This document shows positions 32,816-41,119 of a stretch of 64,000 bases of DNA, piece by piece; positions within the stretch are counted from its first letter, which is position 1; each line of letters begins with the position of its first letter. The notes under the pieces are model-generated. The model did not search any database, had not been told where the DNA came from, and saw only the letters and a program-made list of their open reading frames with translations. This DNA is from Myxococcales bacterium. Lineage in GTDB: Bacteria; Myxococcota_A; Polyangia; Polyangiales; Ga0077539. The position numbers and the translations under genes were made by a program. The stretch covers positions 62,001 through 126,000 of the forward strand of contig JAEUKH010000050.1 of the NCBI GenBank assembly GCA_016792845.1. The letters are read 5' to 3'.

Positions 32816-33295
32816 AGGGCCTTATCTCCAAAGCAGTCGTAGCGCTCTGCGAAGCCGTGGGGGCGCGCCTCCCCATGAAGACCATCGACGGCTTCGACGG
32901 TTCCGTCTTCTTGGAGCGCTACCAGCTCGTTGACCTCGGGCCGCGCGTGCCGCGTGGTGCTGCACCACTTCCTGCGTGGCGACGAAGACCGCGAACTCCA
33001 CAACCACCCGTGGTTCGGTGTGTCGCTCGTTCTGGCTGGTGGCTACGACGAGGAGCGTCGCGTGTGGACGCCCGAGGGGCAGACGGTGCGTCTCTTCCAT
33101 CGGCGACCGGGACGCTTCAACGTCATCTGGCCGCACACGTTCCACCGCGTCGTCCTCCCCGAAGGGCAGTCTGCGTGGACGATCTTCATCACCGGCCCCG
33201 TCGCGCAGAGCTGGGGCTTCTGGAGTCGCCTCGGCGACACCTTCACGCCCCACCGCGAGTTCTTCCGTCAGAAGGCCGAGCGCCGAAAGCCCTAA
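32812..33295 (+). pseudogene. Cupin-like protein, frameshifted
   Basis: Two frames must be joined to read the protein. From the GTG at 32812 the first reads VKGLISKAVVALCEAVGARL and FDGSVFLERYQLVDLG; from about 32940 the second reads RACRVVLHHFLRGDEDRELH, then NHPWFGVSLVLAGGY, FNVIWPHTFHRVVLPEG and ITGPVAQSWGFWS. The second part has the H-x-H and later H ligands of a cupin barrel. The length is 3 x 161 + 1, consistent with one extra G in the run at 32938-32940. The protein would be about 160 residues. Function unknown; cupin proteins of this type are scattered in phages. Confidence 0.7.
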
Positions 33296-33346
33296 CACCG
33301 CGCCCTCATTTGGCGCCGAGAGTCGCGCCTGCCTGACCGTGCGCGC

Positions 33347-35944
33347 ATGACCTCCCGTCGCTGCGGTGTCGCCTCTCCCCGAGCCTCCATGCCCTCGCGG
33401 CCCCAGCGCGTCGCGCACGCACCGCCGCCGCGCGCACCGCTTGGTGATTGCACGGTACCGTCACCTTCGTCACCGCTGCCGCCCTACCGCGCCGACTACA
33501 CGCGGCCCGCACGCACGCTGCCGCCCTCAGTCCTCGCCGAGCACGCGGCGCGGCGCCCCGTGGAGGGCCAGGTCGTCGAGCGCTTCGTGCTCGCGCCGGG
33601 CAAGAGTGGCCATCGTCTTCTCTGGACGCTTGGCCTCTACCAGCCGGGGTCGCCACCGCGCCTCGCCGTGCGGATGTCGTCGCCGCTCCCTGAGCTCGTG
33701 GGCGCTTCCAAGGTCCGTGGCCTCGGGGACGTGATCGCGGTGCGCGACGTGGACCTTTACTCGGGCGAGGACGCCCGGCGCGCGATGGAGCGAACGCTCA
33801 TCGCCTGGCTCGCGAAGCAGGAGGACTTGCCGCCCTTCCCGCCGAGCCGACTCTCCGAAGACCATCGTCGCGCGGAACTCGCCGTGGGACTCACGGGCCT
33901 CTTCCGCATGACGGGCCGGGCGGCGCCCCAAGAGTTTTTGAGTGGCGAGCGCGAAGACTACACGCTGCGCCTGATGGCCTTCGTGCGGCTCACCGAAGAG
34001 ATCACGGGCAAGATGGCTGTGCGCCCACACGGCCTCGATGCGAGCCACCCCGGCACGCGCCACGACGCGGAGATCGCCTACCGTCGAAACGCCCTCGACG
34101 TGTTTCGCGAGCACACCCACCGCGCCGCCTACTACCTCGGCGTCGGCGAAGAGGCCGTGGTGGGGATGCGTCTCACGCGCGAGGAGGCCAAGGGTGCCGT
34201 CGCGCGTCTCGCGCGAGAGACGGCTGCGTGGGAGCGCCTCCGGCCGCCGTCGCACCTCCCCGCCTTTAGCCATTGGGAGCGCGCGCGTGCCGACTTCGCA
34301 GCGGCGATGCCCCTCGCACGCAATGCCGAGCGACTCGCTGGGCTCGGGAGCCTCCACGCGGCGCAGGAGGTCTTGAATCGACTCGCCGAGGTGCGGCCCG
34401 ACCGCTCCTCCGAACGTGCGGCGCTCGACGCCCTTCTGCGTCAGGGCCTTGGCGCTGGCAGCCCCGATGCGCTCCGGCCTCGCCGTGCGCCACAGAGCGC
34501 CACCGAGCGCATGACGGCCATCTTCGAGGGTGTCACCGTGACGGTGCCTCGCGTGGCCTTCGAGAAGCTCCGTGAAGAGTTTGGTAAGGGCGAGCACGCC
34601 GCCTCGCTCGCCGCCGTGATGCTCTCGGGCAATCGCGCGCTCGCCGCAAAGCTCTTCGTGCTCTCGCCCCTCAACCCCGACGCACGGGGCAACCGGGCCA
34701 ACTTCGGCCGCATCTTCGGCGCGCTTCAACTGCCGAAAACCGAGACGGCCCTCCTCGACCTCTTCCACGACGCGCCGCTCCCAGGACACTACAAGGGCAT
34801 CGAACGGTCCAAGGGGCCGATGGTGGACATCGGCCACCACGATGCGCGCCGACTGCGTGTTGCCGCGAGCGCGGCTGCGCGCGTGTCGCCCGTTCACCCT
34901 GTCGTCCTCGATGCCGCAGAGGGCCTTCTGCGCGTCTCTGTGAACGTCGAAGACATCGCACTCCGTCTGGTCCTCCGCGCCAACGTGCGGCGGGCGGGGC
35001 GTGCCGTTCTCTACGGCAAGGAGCTGGCAGCGGCGCTCACCCCGAAGGGTCGCCACGGGGACGAAACCCTCACCCTCGATGACGACACCCTGCAGAACGT
35101 GCGCGGCACGCATCGCCTCGCCCGCAACGCCCTCCTGCAGCTCGTGCCCATCTACCAAGACCTGCCTGAGGCGAGGGGACCAGACCTCTTGCGCCTGCCC
35201 GACGAAGACGGCCTCCTGCCGCTCCTCCAAGCCGTCGAGCACGCACAGAGCGACGACCTGACGAGGCCGCACATCGCCAGTGTCCACCTGCAGGTCCACT
35301 CCGGCGACGGCTCGGTCCTGGCGGAAGCCACCGACGGGCACCGCCTCATGCGGGTGAGCGGGCGCGTTCCCTTCGGGTCGAACCGGGGCGGTGAGGTGCT
35401 GCTTTCGTCGGCCACGTCCAGCCTCCTTCGAGGGCTCCTGGCCGATGGCGAGCGGGGCGTCACAGCGGCGCGTACCGCGTCGACCGACGCCGAGCCGATC
35501 CGCGTGACGTTCCGCGGTGGAGACTGGACGCTCACGTCTGCAGCGCCTCCGATGGCCTACCCGACGCTCGACACGGTGATTCCCAAAGACGCCGTGGCCC
35601 TCGTGCGTGCGTCATCGTCCGAGTGGCTCAAGGCCCTCGATAGACTGCCGCGTGGCCCGAAAGGCGAGGGGGTCATCGTCTCCGCGCGGGGCATCACCCA
35701 GGACACTGAAGGGAAGCCTCAATCCACCGAGCGACTCCCAGGCAAGGCGCTCGTGAGCCTCCCGGCCTTCCGCGTGAACCGCCGCTACCTGCGCGAGGTG
35801 ATGGAGGCGGCAGGGGCCTACTACGGCACGACACTGCCGCTCGTTCTCTCGGGCTCGAATGATCCAAAGTACGCGAGCCTCGAACCGATCGTCTTCTCGG
35901 CCCGTGGCATCCCCTTTGCCGTCGTCATGCCGATGCGCCTCTGA
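33347..35944 (+). CDS. DNA polymerase III beta sliding clamp with a large N-terminal extension
   Basis: The last ~360 of 865 residues carry the hallmarks of the DnaN clamp: a first-domain-like region (about 510-610), the signature EATDGHRLMRVSGRVPF in domain 2 (DGHRL near 663-667), and a third domain ending in VVMPMRL, the canonical clamp C terminus. The clamp encircles DNA and tethers polymerase. The first ~500 residues are not part of any clamp I know; they are helical with SERMTAIFEGVTV-type segments and no visible catalytic motif. Fusion of a clamp to such an extension is unusual. It would serve replication of the element with the element-encoded DnaB and DnaG. Confidence 0.82.
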   Translation: MTSRRCGVASPRASMPSRPQRVAHAPPPRAPLGDCTVPSPSSPLPPYRADYTRPARTLPPSVLAEHAARRPVEGQVVERFVLAPGKSGHRLLWTLGLYQPGSPPRLAVRMSSPLPELVGASKVRGLGDVIAVRDVDLYSGEDARRAMERTLIAWLAKQEDLPPFPPSRLSEDHRRAELAVGLTGLFRMTGRAAPQEFLSGEREDYTLRLMAFVRLTEEITGKMAVRPHGLDASHPGTRHDAEIAYRRNALDVFREHTHRAAYYLGVGEEAVVGMRLTREEAKGAVARLARETAAWERLRPPSHLPAFSHWERARADFAAAMPLARNAERLAGLGSLHAAQEVLNRLAEVRPDRSSERAALDALLRQGLGAGSPDALRPRRAPQSATERMTAIFEGVTVTVPRVAFEKLREEFGKGEHAASLAAVMLSGNRALAAKLFVLSPLNPDARGNRANFGRIFGALQLPKTETALLDLFHDAPLPGHYKGIERSKGPMVDIGHHDARRLRVAASAAARVSPVHPVVLDAAEGLLRVSVNVEDIALRLVLRANVRRAGRAVLYGKELAAALTPKGRHGDETLTLDDDTLQNVRGTHRLARNALLQLVPIYQDLPEARGPDLLRLPDEDGLLPLLQAVEHAQSDDLTRPHIASVHLQVHSGDGSVLAEATDGHRLMRVSGRVPFGSNRGGEVLLSSATSSLLRGLLADGERGVTAARTASTDAEPIRVTFRGGDWTLTSAAPPMAYPTLDTVIPKDAVALVRASSSEWLKALDRLPRGPKGEGVIVSARGITQDTEGKPQSTERLPGKALVSLPAFRVNRRYLREVMEAAGAYYGTTLPLVLSGSNDPKYASLEPIVFSARGIPFAVVMPMRL

Positions 35945-35994
35945 CCGGCGCCCGAACCTCTCGCCGACCGTTCCCGAGGAGCGAGCGTCAGCGC

Positions 35995-36603
35995 ATGGCC
36001 CAGCCCGCTCCCATCGAGACGCCCCAGGCCCCTCCCGCCCCCACGCCCCGCCGCTGGTACACGACGACGGAGGCGGCCGACTACTGCCGCTTCAAGACCA
36101 CCGGGGCGATCAGAAAGGCGGTGAAGGAGGGACGCCTTCAGCCCGATGGGAAGCGCAAAGGCGCCAGAGGGACGCACCTTTTCCTCCAGACGACACTCGA
36201 CGCCTTTCTCGGGCTCAGTGTGAGTCGTATGCTCGCGGACGGACTCTCGGGTGCGCCCTCCAACACAGTCGGAGGGCCAGATGGCAACGAAATGGGTCGA
36301 ACGTTGGAAAACCTTGGTGCGGGAGAAACCAGTGCTTCCGGGGGTGTACCCCAGGAAGGACGGAGGGTTCGTGGTGCGAGCCCTCGTCACCATCCCGGGC
36401 ACCGAGAAGCGCAAGGAGGTGTGGAAGACGGTCGAAGCGGCAACGCCGCTCGATGCGAAGCAGATGCTCGTCGAACTCGTGGCGGCAACCAAAGCAGCCA
36501 GCCATACGGCCCAAACCCCAGCGCCGCCGCCAGCGCCGATGACGGCCAGTACGACCCAGATGCCGTTCTTCGGCGACTACGCAGCCACACTCAAAGAACG
36601 TAA
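35995..36603 (+). CDS. Excisionase-like helix-turn-helix protein overlapping the integrase
   Basis: Residues about 18-75 form a MerR/excisionase-type winged helix: RRWYTTTEAADYCRFKTTGA, then IRKAVKEGRLQPDGKRKGAR, then THLFLQTTLDAFL. Such proteins bend attachment-site DNA and direct the integrase towards excision. The frame then runs 323 bases into the integrase gene with low-quality sequence, giving 202 residues where ~75-100 is usual. In an adjacent frame a stop occurs at 36221-36223, right after the domain, so an indel near 36200 may have removed the natural end. It is the gene directly before the integrase, as expected. Confidence 0.65.
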   Translation: MAQPAPIETPQAPPAPTPRRWYTTTEAADYCRFKTTGAIRKAVKEGRLQPDGKRKGARGTHLFLQTTLDAFLGLSVSRMLADGLSGAPSNTVGGPDGNEMGRTLENLGAGETSASGGVPQEGRRVRGASPRHHPGHREAQGGVEDGRSGNAARCEADARRTRGGNQSSQPYGPNPSAAASADDGQYDPDAVLRRLRSHTQRT

Positions 36604-37705
36604 AGAGCGTGACGGCACCTTCAAGAGCGAGTCGGGCAAGGGTTGCCACCTCTCGATCCTGAAAGAGCACATCCTCCCCACGTTCGGCCCCATGCGCGTC
36701 GACGAGATCCGTAAGGCGCAAGTCCTCGCATGGAAAGACACGCTGCCTGAGAAGGTGCAGCCGCCTCACCCGCGGTTGAAGCGGAAGCCTGAGGTGGCCC
36801 TTGCCTCCACGGCCAAGCACTACTCACCGCACACCATGAATGGCTGGCTCCGACTCTTTTCCACCATCATCACGGCGGCGGTGGAGGAGTTCGAGCTGCC
36901 CAAGAATCCCGTCGCGGGACTCACCACGTTCGACACGAGCGAGACCCCGACCTACACGCACGAGGAGCCGAACTCCGCGACGCCCGAAGAGACGAAGGCG
37001 TTTCTCTCCACGGCGCTCCAGATGTACCCGCAACACTTCGCGATGATGGTGATGGGGTTCGTCACGGGCCTTCGCCCCTCATCGCTCAGGCCCATTCGCC
37101 GGTCGGGCCCCGAACGAGACCTTCTTTGGGAGGAGAAGGCCCTCCTCGTGCGCCGCAGTCACACGCGGACGCAGAAGGTGATGAACACGACCAAGACGGG
37201 CAGGCGCCAGCGCATCGGTCTTCCCGATATGCTCATCGTGATCCTCCACTGGCACGTTGACTCGCTGCCTCCGGGGCCCATGCGAGACTCTGATCTCCTC
37301 TTTCCGAGCGCAAAGGGGAAGCTCCGGTCGCAGGGGGTTCTCGACAAGCCCTTCAAGGCAATCTGCAAGGCCCTCGGCAAGTCCATCGGGCTGCGGAAGA
37401 AACTCACACCGCGTGCCATGCGCCGGACGTTCCAAGACCTCACGCGTCTGGCCGACGTGCGAGACCTCGTCACCCGCTCCATCTCCGGCCACGCCACGTC
37501 GGAGATGCAGGAGCACTACTCGACGCCGCTCCAAACCGAGCAACGTGACTCCCTCACGCGCGTCCTCAGTCTGACTGGAATTGACAAGGTGACTCGCCTC
37601 TCCACCGCCAGCGTCGCTCCCACTGTGTGGGGCAACTGTGTGGGGGAGGTTGCAGGGATGTCAGGTGCGATGTGTGGGGAAACCGCGGAAAGGGCTATTC
37701 CATAG
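36281..37705 (+). CDS. int: Tyrosine integrase of the element
   Basis: The 474-residue protein is a phage-type tyrosine recombinase. An N-terminal arm-binding-like region and a SAM-like core-binding domain (FFGDYAATLKERKERDG, then HILPTFGPMRVDEI) precede the catalytic domain. Visible residues are the first Arg in FVTGLRPSSLRP, a Lys-containing loop in TTKTGRRQRIGLP, LTPRAMRRTFQDLTR in the box where HxxR is usual (with Arg in place of His), SISGHAT, and the nucleophile Tyr in EHYSTP. A GGAGGG lies 4 bases before the ATG at 36281. The stop is 9 bases from the 3' end of a tRNA-Gly gene, the normal place for integration. Confidence 0.88.
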   Translation: MATKWVERWKTLVREKPVLPGVYPRKDGGFVVRALVTIPGTEKRKEVWKTVEAATPLDAKQMLVELVAATKAASHTAQTPAPPPAPMTASTTQMPFFGDYAATLKERKERDGTFKSESGKGCHLSILKEHILPTFGPMRVDEIRKAQVLAWKDTLPEKVQPPHPRLKRKPEVALASTAKHYSPHTMNGWLRLFSTIITAAVEEFELPKNPVAGLTTFDTSETPTYTHEEPNSATPEETKAFLSTALQMYPQHFAMMVMGFVTGLRPSSLRPIRRSGPERDLLWEEKALLVRRSHTRTQKVMNTTKTGRRQRIGLPDMLIVILHWHVDSLPPGPMRDSDLLFPSAKGKLRSQGVLDKPFKAICKALGKSIGLRKKLTPRAMRRTFQDLTRLADVRDLVTRSISGHATSEMQEHYSTPLQTEQRDSLTRVLSLTGIDKVTRLSTASVAPTVWGNCVGEVAGMSGAMCGETAERAIP

Positions 37706-37714
37706 CGGTTTGTG

Positions 37715-37760
37715 TGGAGCGGGCGACCGGGATCGAACCGGCGACGTTCAGCTTGGGAAG
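37715..37760. other. Probable right attachment site (attR) in the tRNA-Gly 3' half
   Basis: The 3' half of the tRNA (T arm, acceptor stem and CCA) lies immediately beside the integrase stop. Tyrosine integrases usually recombine in such sequences and leave a duplicate of the tRNA 3' end at the far side. No second copy is seen elsewhere in the window, so the other end of the element must lie left of position 1. The exact core cannot be set without that copy. Confidence 0.65.
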
Positions 37761-37789
37761 CTGACATTCTACCACTGAATTACGCCCGC
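37715..37789 (-). tRNA. tRNA-Gly (anticodon CCC)
   Basis: Read on the minus strand, it begins GCGGGCGTAATTCAGTGGTA, has the anticodon stem TCAGC/GCTGA around the loop TTCCCAA, the T arm GCCGG TTCGATC CCGGT, and closes with CGCCCGC paired to the 5' end. CCA appears to be encoded at 37715-37717, with the discriminator T at 37718. All four arms pair. The intact gene is kept at the right end of the integrated element, so integration preserves tRNA function. Confidence 0.95.
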
Positions 37790-37952
37790 GGTAGCTTCTG
37801 ACTAGGGGGCGAACCCTGCACCTTCGCGGGGTGTCGCGTCAACTGAAAAACGACACTGGGGGCGAGGGGTGTCGAAATATGCTTGCCCTTCGGTGCGAGG
37901 GGCGCATCATCGCGCACTCTTTTCAACCAACCCGAAGTAGAAACAGCACACC

Positions 37953-38897
37953 ATGAGCGCCGAAACTCGCGCAGCCGAAGAGCCTGTCGCCGCCTCGACT
38001 CCTGACGCCTCGGGCGATGCACCGGCGCCTGCGCCTGAAGTGGCAGAAGACCCGGTCGCGATCGCACAGCAAGCGCTGGCCTGGTGCCGCGAGCATCCGA
38101 CCGACGATACCGCGGTCGAGACCCTCAACACGGTGTTCTTGCTCAAAGATGAACCGGCCATCAAGCGAGAGCTGCTTGAGACCGCGCGCATCGTGGGCGG
38201 CGCCGTCGCGGCCCTCGAAGAGCCCCCGGCGACGCTCCACGCGCACATGACGGTGTTGCTCGCGAACCTCCTCGCGCTGCCCACCGGGGCCGCGGTGGTC
38301 GATGCGCTCTACGCCGCGTGGATCCGCAACCCGAAGTCGTTCGGGCGCGGCCATCTGACGCCGCCGCGGTTTCAGCAAGAGCTGTTCGTGCAGCGCTTGG
38401 GCGACCTCCTCGGGTGGGGCTCGCTTGATTTGAAACAAGATCATCAAGCGTTGGTGCGCTGGGCAGAGTGGTTCGACTCGTGGAATCTGCGAAACAAGTT
38501 CCGCGCGCGTCGCGCTTTTGACACCTTGCGCCGCGCCTTCCACGCCCCCGACGTGTGGAAGCGTGTGCACTTTGAAGAGAACCGCCCCGCCTCGCCGCGG
38601 CACGAGCACCCCCGGCACGCCTCGGGTCAAAACCCCGAGTCTGCCGCGCCCGCCGAGCCCGGTGTTGAGCCCGGTGCTGAGCCCGGCGCCGAGCCCGCGC
38701 CCGCAGCCGTGGCCGCTGACCCGAACGCGCCGCAACGCAAGAAGCGCCGTCGGCGCCGCAAGAAGAAGCCCGGCGAAGCCCAACCCGCAGGCGCCGCGCC
38801 CGCCGAGGGGGCCGCTGACGACAGCGAGGGTGACAGCGACAGCGACGGCGACGACACTGACCCGGGCGACGCCGCCGCGCCCAACGGCAACGTCTGA
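37953..38897 (+). CDS. Hypothetical chromosomal protein with basic and acidic tail
   Basis: The 314-residue protein has a helical, HEAT-like body (about residues 30-210) with no known domain, followed by a Glu/Pro/Ala repeat (EPGVEPGAEPGAEPAPA), a strongly basic run of Lys/Arg around residue 260, and an Asp/Ser-rich acidic end. A basic patch of this kind may bind nucleic acid. First chromosomal gene after the tRNA. Confidence 0.6.
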   Translation: MSAETRAAEEPVAASTPDASGDAPAPAPEVAEDPVAIAQQALAWCREHPTDDTAVETLNTVFLLKDEPAIKRELLETARIVGGAVAALEEPPATLHAHMTVLLANLLALPTGAAVVDALYAAWIRNPKSFGRGHLTPPRFQQELFVQRLGDLLGWGSLDLKQDHQALVRWAEWFDSWNLRNKFRARRAFDTLRRAFHAPDVWKRVHFEENRPASPRHEHPRHASGQNPESAAPAEPGVEPGAEPGAEPAPAAVAADPNAPQRKKRRRRRKKKPGEAQPAGAAPAEGAADDSEGDSDSDGDDTDPGDAAAPNGNV

Positions 38898-38942
38898 AAC
38901 TCACTGAAGTGTGGGCAGAATCGGGGTACAAAAGCACCCTCG

Positions 38943-40022
38943 ATGACCGCCACGCCGCTCGACCTCCCCCGCGACCCCGCCGCCTGGGCGCAACACCTCA
39001 ACATCTCACACGAAGCCGTCGCGCTCTACCTCGGCTCTGAGGTCATCGACCTGCACGTCGAGCCCTTCCTCTGGCAGCGGCTGACGGGGTACAATTTTCT
39101 CAAGGCCCACGGCCCGGGGCTCCTCGATGGGGCCTTCGGCCGACAGACCGATTTGCCGCGATTTCGTGCGGGGCATATCACGGGTGCGACCTGGGTGATT
39201 ACCACCAACCCGGCCCGTACCGCAGAAGGGCGCGCAGAGACCTTTGTGCGCAACCTCGCTCGTTTGAGGGCGACCCTCGAGAGCGTGCCCCACGAGGTGG
39301 CGCTGGTGCGTAACGCCGCAGAGTACAATGAAGCCCGAAAGAAGGGGCTTCACGGCGCGTTCGTGGGTATCCAAGGCGGCAACGCGCTCGACCTCCACGC
39401 CGACGGCTCGGCGCTCGACCTCATTGAAGACAACCTGGTCTTGCGGGTCACCCTGGTGCACCTCTCGACCTCGCGTCTCGGCACCACGAGCTCGCCCCTG
39501 GGGCTCCGCGCGGGGGGGCTCACCGCACGCGGCAAAGACTTCGTGCGCGCCTTGAACGCGCGAAAGATCTTTGTCGATCTCGCACACATCTCTCGGCAGG
39601 GTTTCTTCGACGCGCTCTCGGTGCATGACCGCTCACAGCCCTTGCTGGTGACGCACACCGGGGTGAGCGGCGTGACACCGCACTGGCGAAACCTCGATGA
39701 CGCCCAGCTCCGCGCGGTGGCCGATCTCGGGGGCACCATCGGGGTGATGTATCAATCGAGCTTCCTCGGAGATCGGCACTTCTCAGGGCGATCAAAGTCT
39801 GTGGTCGATCACATGGCGCACATCGTCGAGACCGTGGGCGACGACCACGTCTCACTGGGCTCAGACTGGGACGGGATGATCGTACCCCCGAAAGACATGC
39901 GCACCTGTCTTGAGACGCCGCGGCTTGTGCAACATATGCTCAACCGCGGTTGGTCTGCCGAGAGGATCCAGAAGATCCTCGGGTTGAATTTTCTTCGCAC
40001 GGTGGCTGCGCTCCGAGGTTGA
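38943..40022 (+). CDS. M19-type membrane dipeptidase-like metallohydrolase
   Basis: The 359-residue protein follows the renal dipeptidase (M19) fold: EVIDLHVEP at residues 34-41 in place of the usual DGHND, GIQGGNALD at 142-150 where GIEGG is usual, VDLAHISRQGF and THTGVSG supplying the later His ligands, and GSDWDG near 298. These enzymes hydrolyse dipeptides or related amides using two zinc ions. The bridging Glu is Gln here (residue 144) and the first HxD is HxE, so the metal site may differ. No signal peptide is seen, so it is probably cytoplasmic. Confidence 0.8.
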   Translation: MTATPLDLPRDPAAWAQHLNISHEAVALYLGSEVIDLHVEPFLWQRLTGYNFLKAHGPGLLDGAFGRQTDLPRFRAGHITGATWVITTNPARTAEGRAETFVRNLARLRATLESVPHEVALVRNAAEYNEARKKGLHGAFVGIQGGNALDLHADGSALDLIEDNLVLRVTLVHLSTSRLGTTSSPLGLRAGGLTARGKDFVRALNARKIFVDLAHISRQGFFDALSVHDRSQPLLVTHTGVSGVTPHWRNLDDAQLRAVADLGGTIGVMYQSSFLGDRHFSGRSKSVVDHMAHIVETVGDDHVSLGSDWDGMIVPPKDMRTCLETPRLVQHMLNRGWSAERIQKILGLNFLRTVAALRG

Positions 40023-40122
40023 CGCCGACGGCGTTTCGCGGCGAGATGCGGCGCGCTGTGGTCGCCGAGGGTGATGGTCACCCGGGCGCGGCCGTCGCCG
40101 GTCTTCGCAAGGAGTGAATCAG

Positions 40123-40347
40123 ATGTCTCTGAATCTCAACAAAGCCCTCGATAAGAAGTACGAAGGTCAAACCTTCAAGCAGCTTGTCGACATGCCGCTC
40201 TCGGGCTTTTCGGGTCTCACTGAAGAACACGGCAAGCTCCTGAAGCAGCTCGGCCTCGAGACCGTGGGCGACCTCGCCGGGTGGAAGTTCGCCAAGTGGG
40301 CCCAGGCCATCGCCGCCCTCGCCGCTACCGAAGAAGCCGACAAGTGA
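40123..40347 (+). CDS. Small helix-hairpin-helix protein
   Basis: The 74-residue protein has an AAGGAG ribosome site 8 bases before the ATG. Residues about 18-65 (FKQLVDMPLSGFSGLTEEHG, then LLKQLGLETVGDLAGWKFA) look like a helix-hairpin-helix pair, the fold used for sequence-independent DNA contact and also found in RNA polymerase alpha C-terminal domains. Function unknown. Confidence 0.65.
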   Translation: MSLNLNKALDKKYEGQTFKQLVDMPLSGFSGLTEEHGKLLKQLGLETVGDLAGWKFAKWAQAIAALAATEEADK

Positions 40348-40424
40348 TCGCAGGGTCGTGCGCGGCCAAGAGTTGATCGCGCGACCCCGAAGCGATATGG
40401 GGTCTGCCCGAAGCGCAAGACACC

Positions 40425-41063
40425 ATGCACGACCTCATCGATTTTCTTCGCAATCTGCTCAAGTCTGAGCACCAGCAGGCCCTCATCGCCCAGTTCGGCT
40501 ACCCCCTCCTCGCGGGCATCGTCTTCGCAGAGACGGGCCTCCTGGTGGGCTTTTTTCTCCCGGGCGACTCGCTGCTCTTCTCAGCAGGCGTCGTGGCCGC
40601 CGCGGGGCACCTGAACATTCTTGTGCTGAACGTACTCTTGATCGCGATGGCCATCTTGGGCGACGCGGTGGGGTACGGCATCGGCCGCTACTTCGGGGCG
40701 AAGCTCTACGAGCGCGAGCAGACCTTCTTCTTTCGTAAAGACCACCTCATCGCGACCCGCGAATTCTACGAGAAGCACGGCGGCAAGACCATCGTGATCG
40801 CGCGCTTCATGCCCTTCGCGCGCACCTTCGCGCCGGTGGTGGCGGGCATCGCGCAGATGCCCTATGCGCGCTTTCTCAGCTACAACGTCTTTGGCGGTAT
40901 CGGCTGGGTCACCTCGATGTCGCTGTTGGGGTACTTCCTCGGGCAGCGCCTCGGCGCGAAGAACACCGAGCGAATGGTCTATTTGATCATTGTGTTTTCG
41001 CTCCTCCCGGTGGTGATCGGGTACCTCCGCAACAAGAAGAGCCCCGCGACGCCCTCGGCGTGA
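40425..41063 (+). CDS. DedA family membrane protein
   Basis: The 212-residue protein shows the DedA pattern: ETGLLVGFFLPGDSLLFSAG near residue 37, a second membrane helix, GYGIGRYFG, then FYEKHGGKTIVIARFMPFAR (the conserved FxRFxPxxR type) and a last helix region. The family works as lipid-linked or phospholipid flippases/undecaprenyl phosphate recyclers in the inner membrane. Four to five hydrophobic segments are visible. Confidence 0.88.
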   Translation: MHDLIDFLRNLLKSEHQQALIAQFGYPLLAGIVFAETGLLVGFFLPGDSLLFSAGVVAAAGHLNILVLNVLLIAMAILGDAVGYGIGRYFGAKLYEREQTFFFRKDHLIATREFYEKHGGKTIVIARFMPFARTFAPVVAGIAQMPYARFLSYNVFGGIGWVTSMSLLGYFLGQRLGAKNTERMVYLIIVFSLLPVVIGYLRNKKSPATPSA

Positions 41064-41119
41064 GGTGTGGGCCTGCGGCCCGTGTTGACGGCTTTCTGCG
41101 CCCGGGGTCTACTCCGCCG

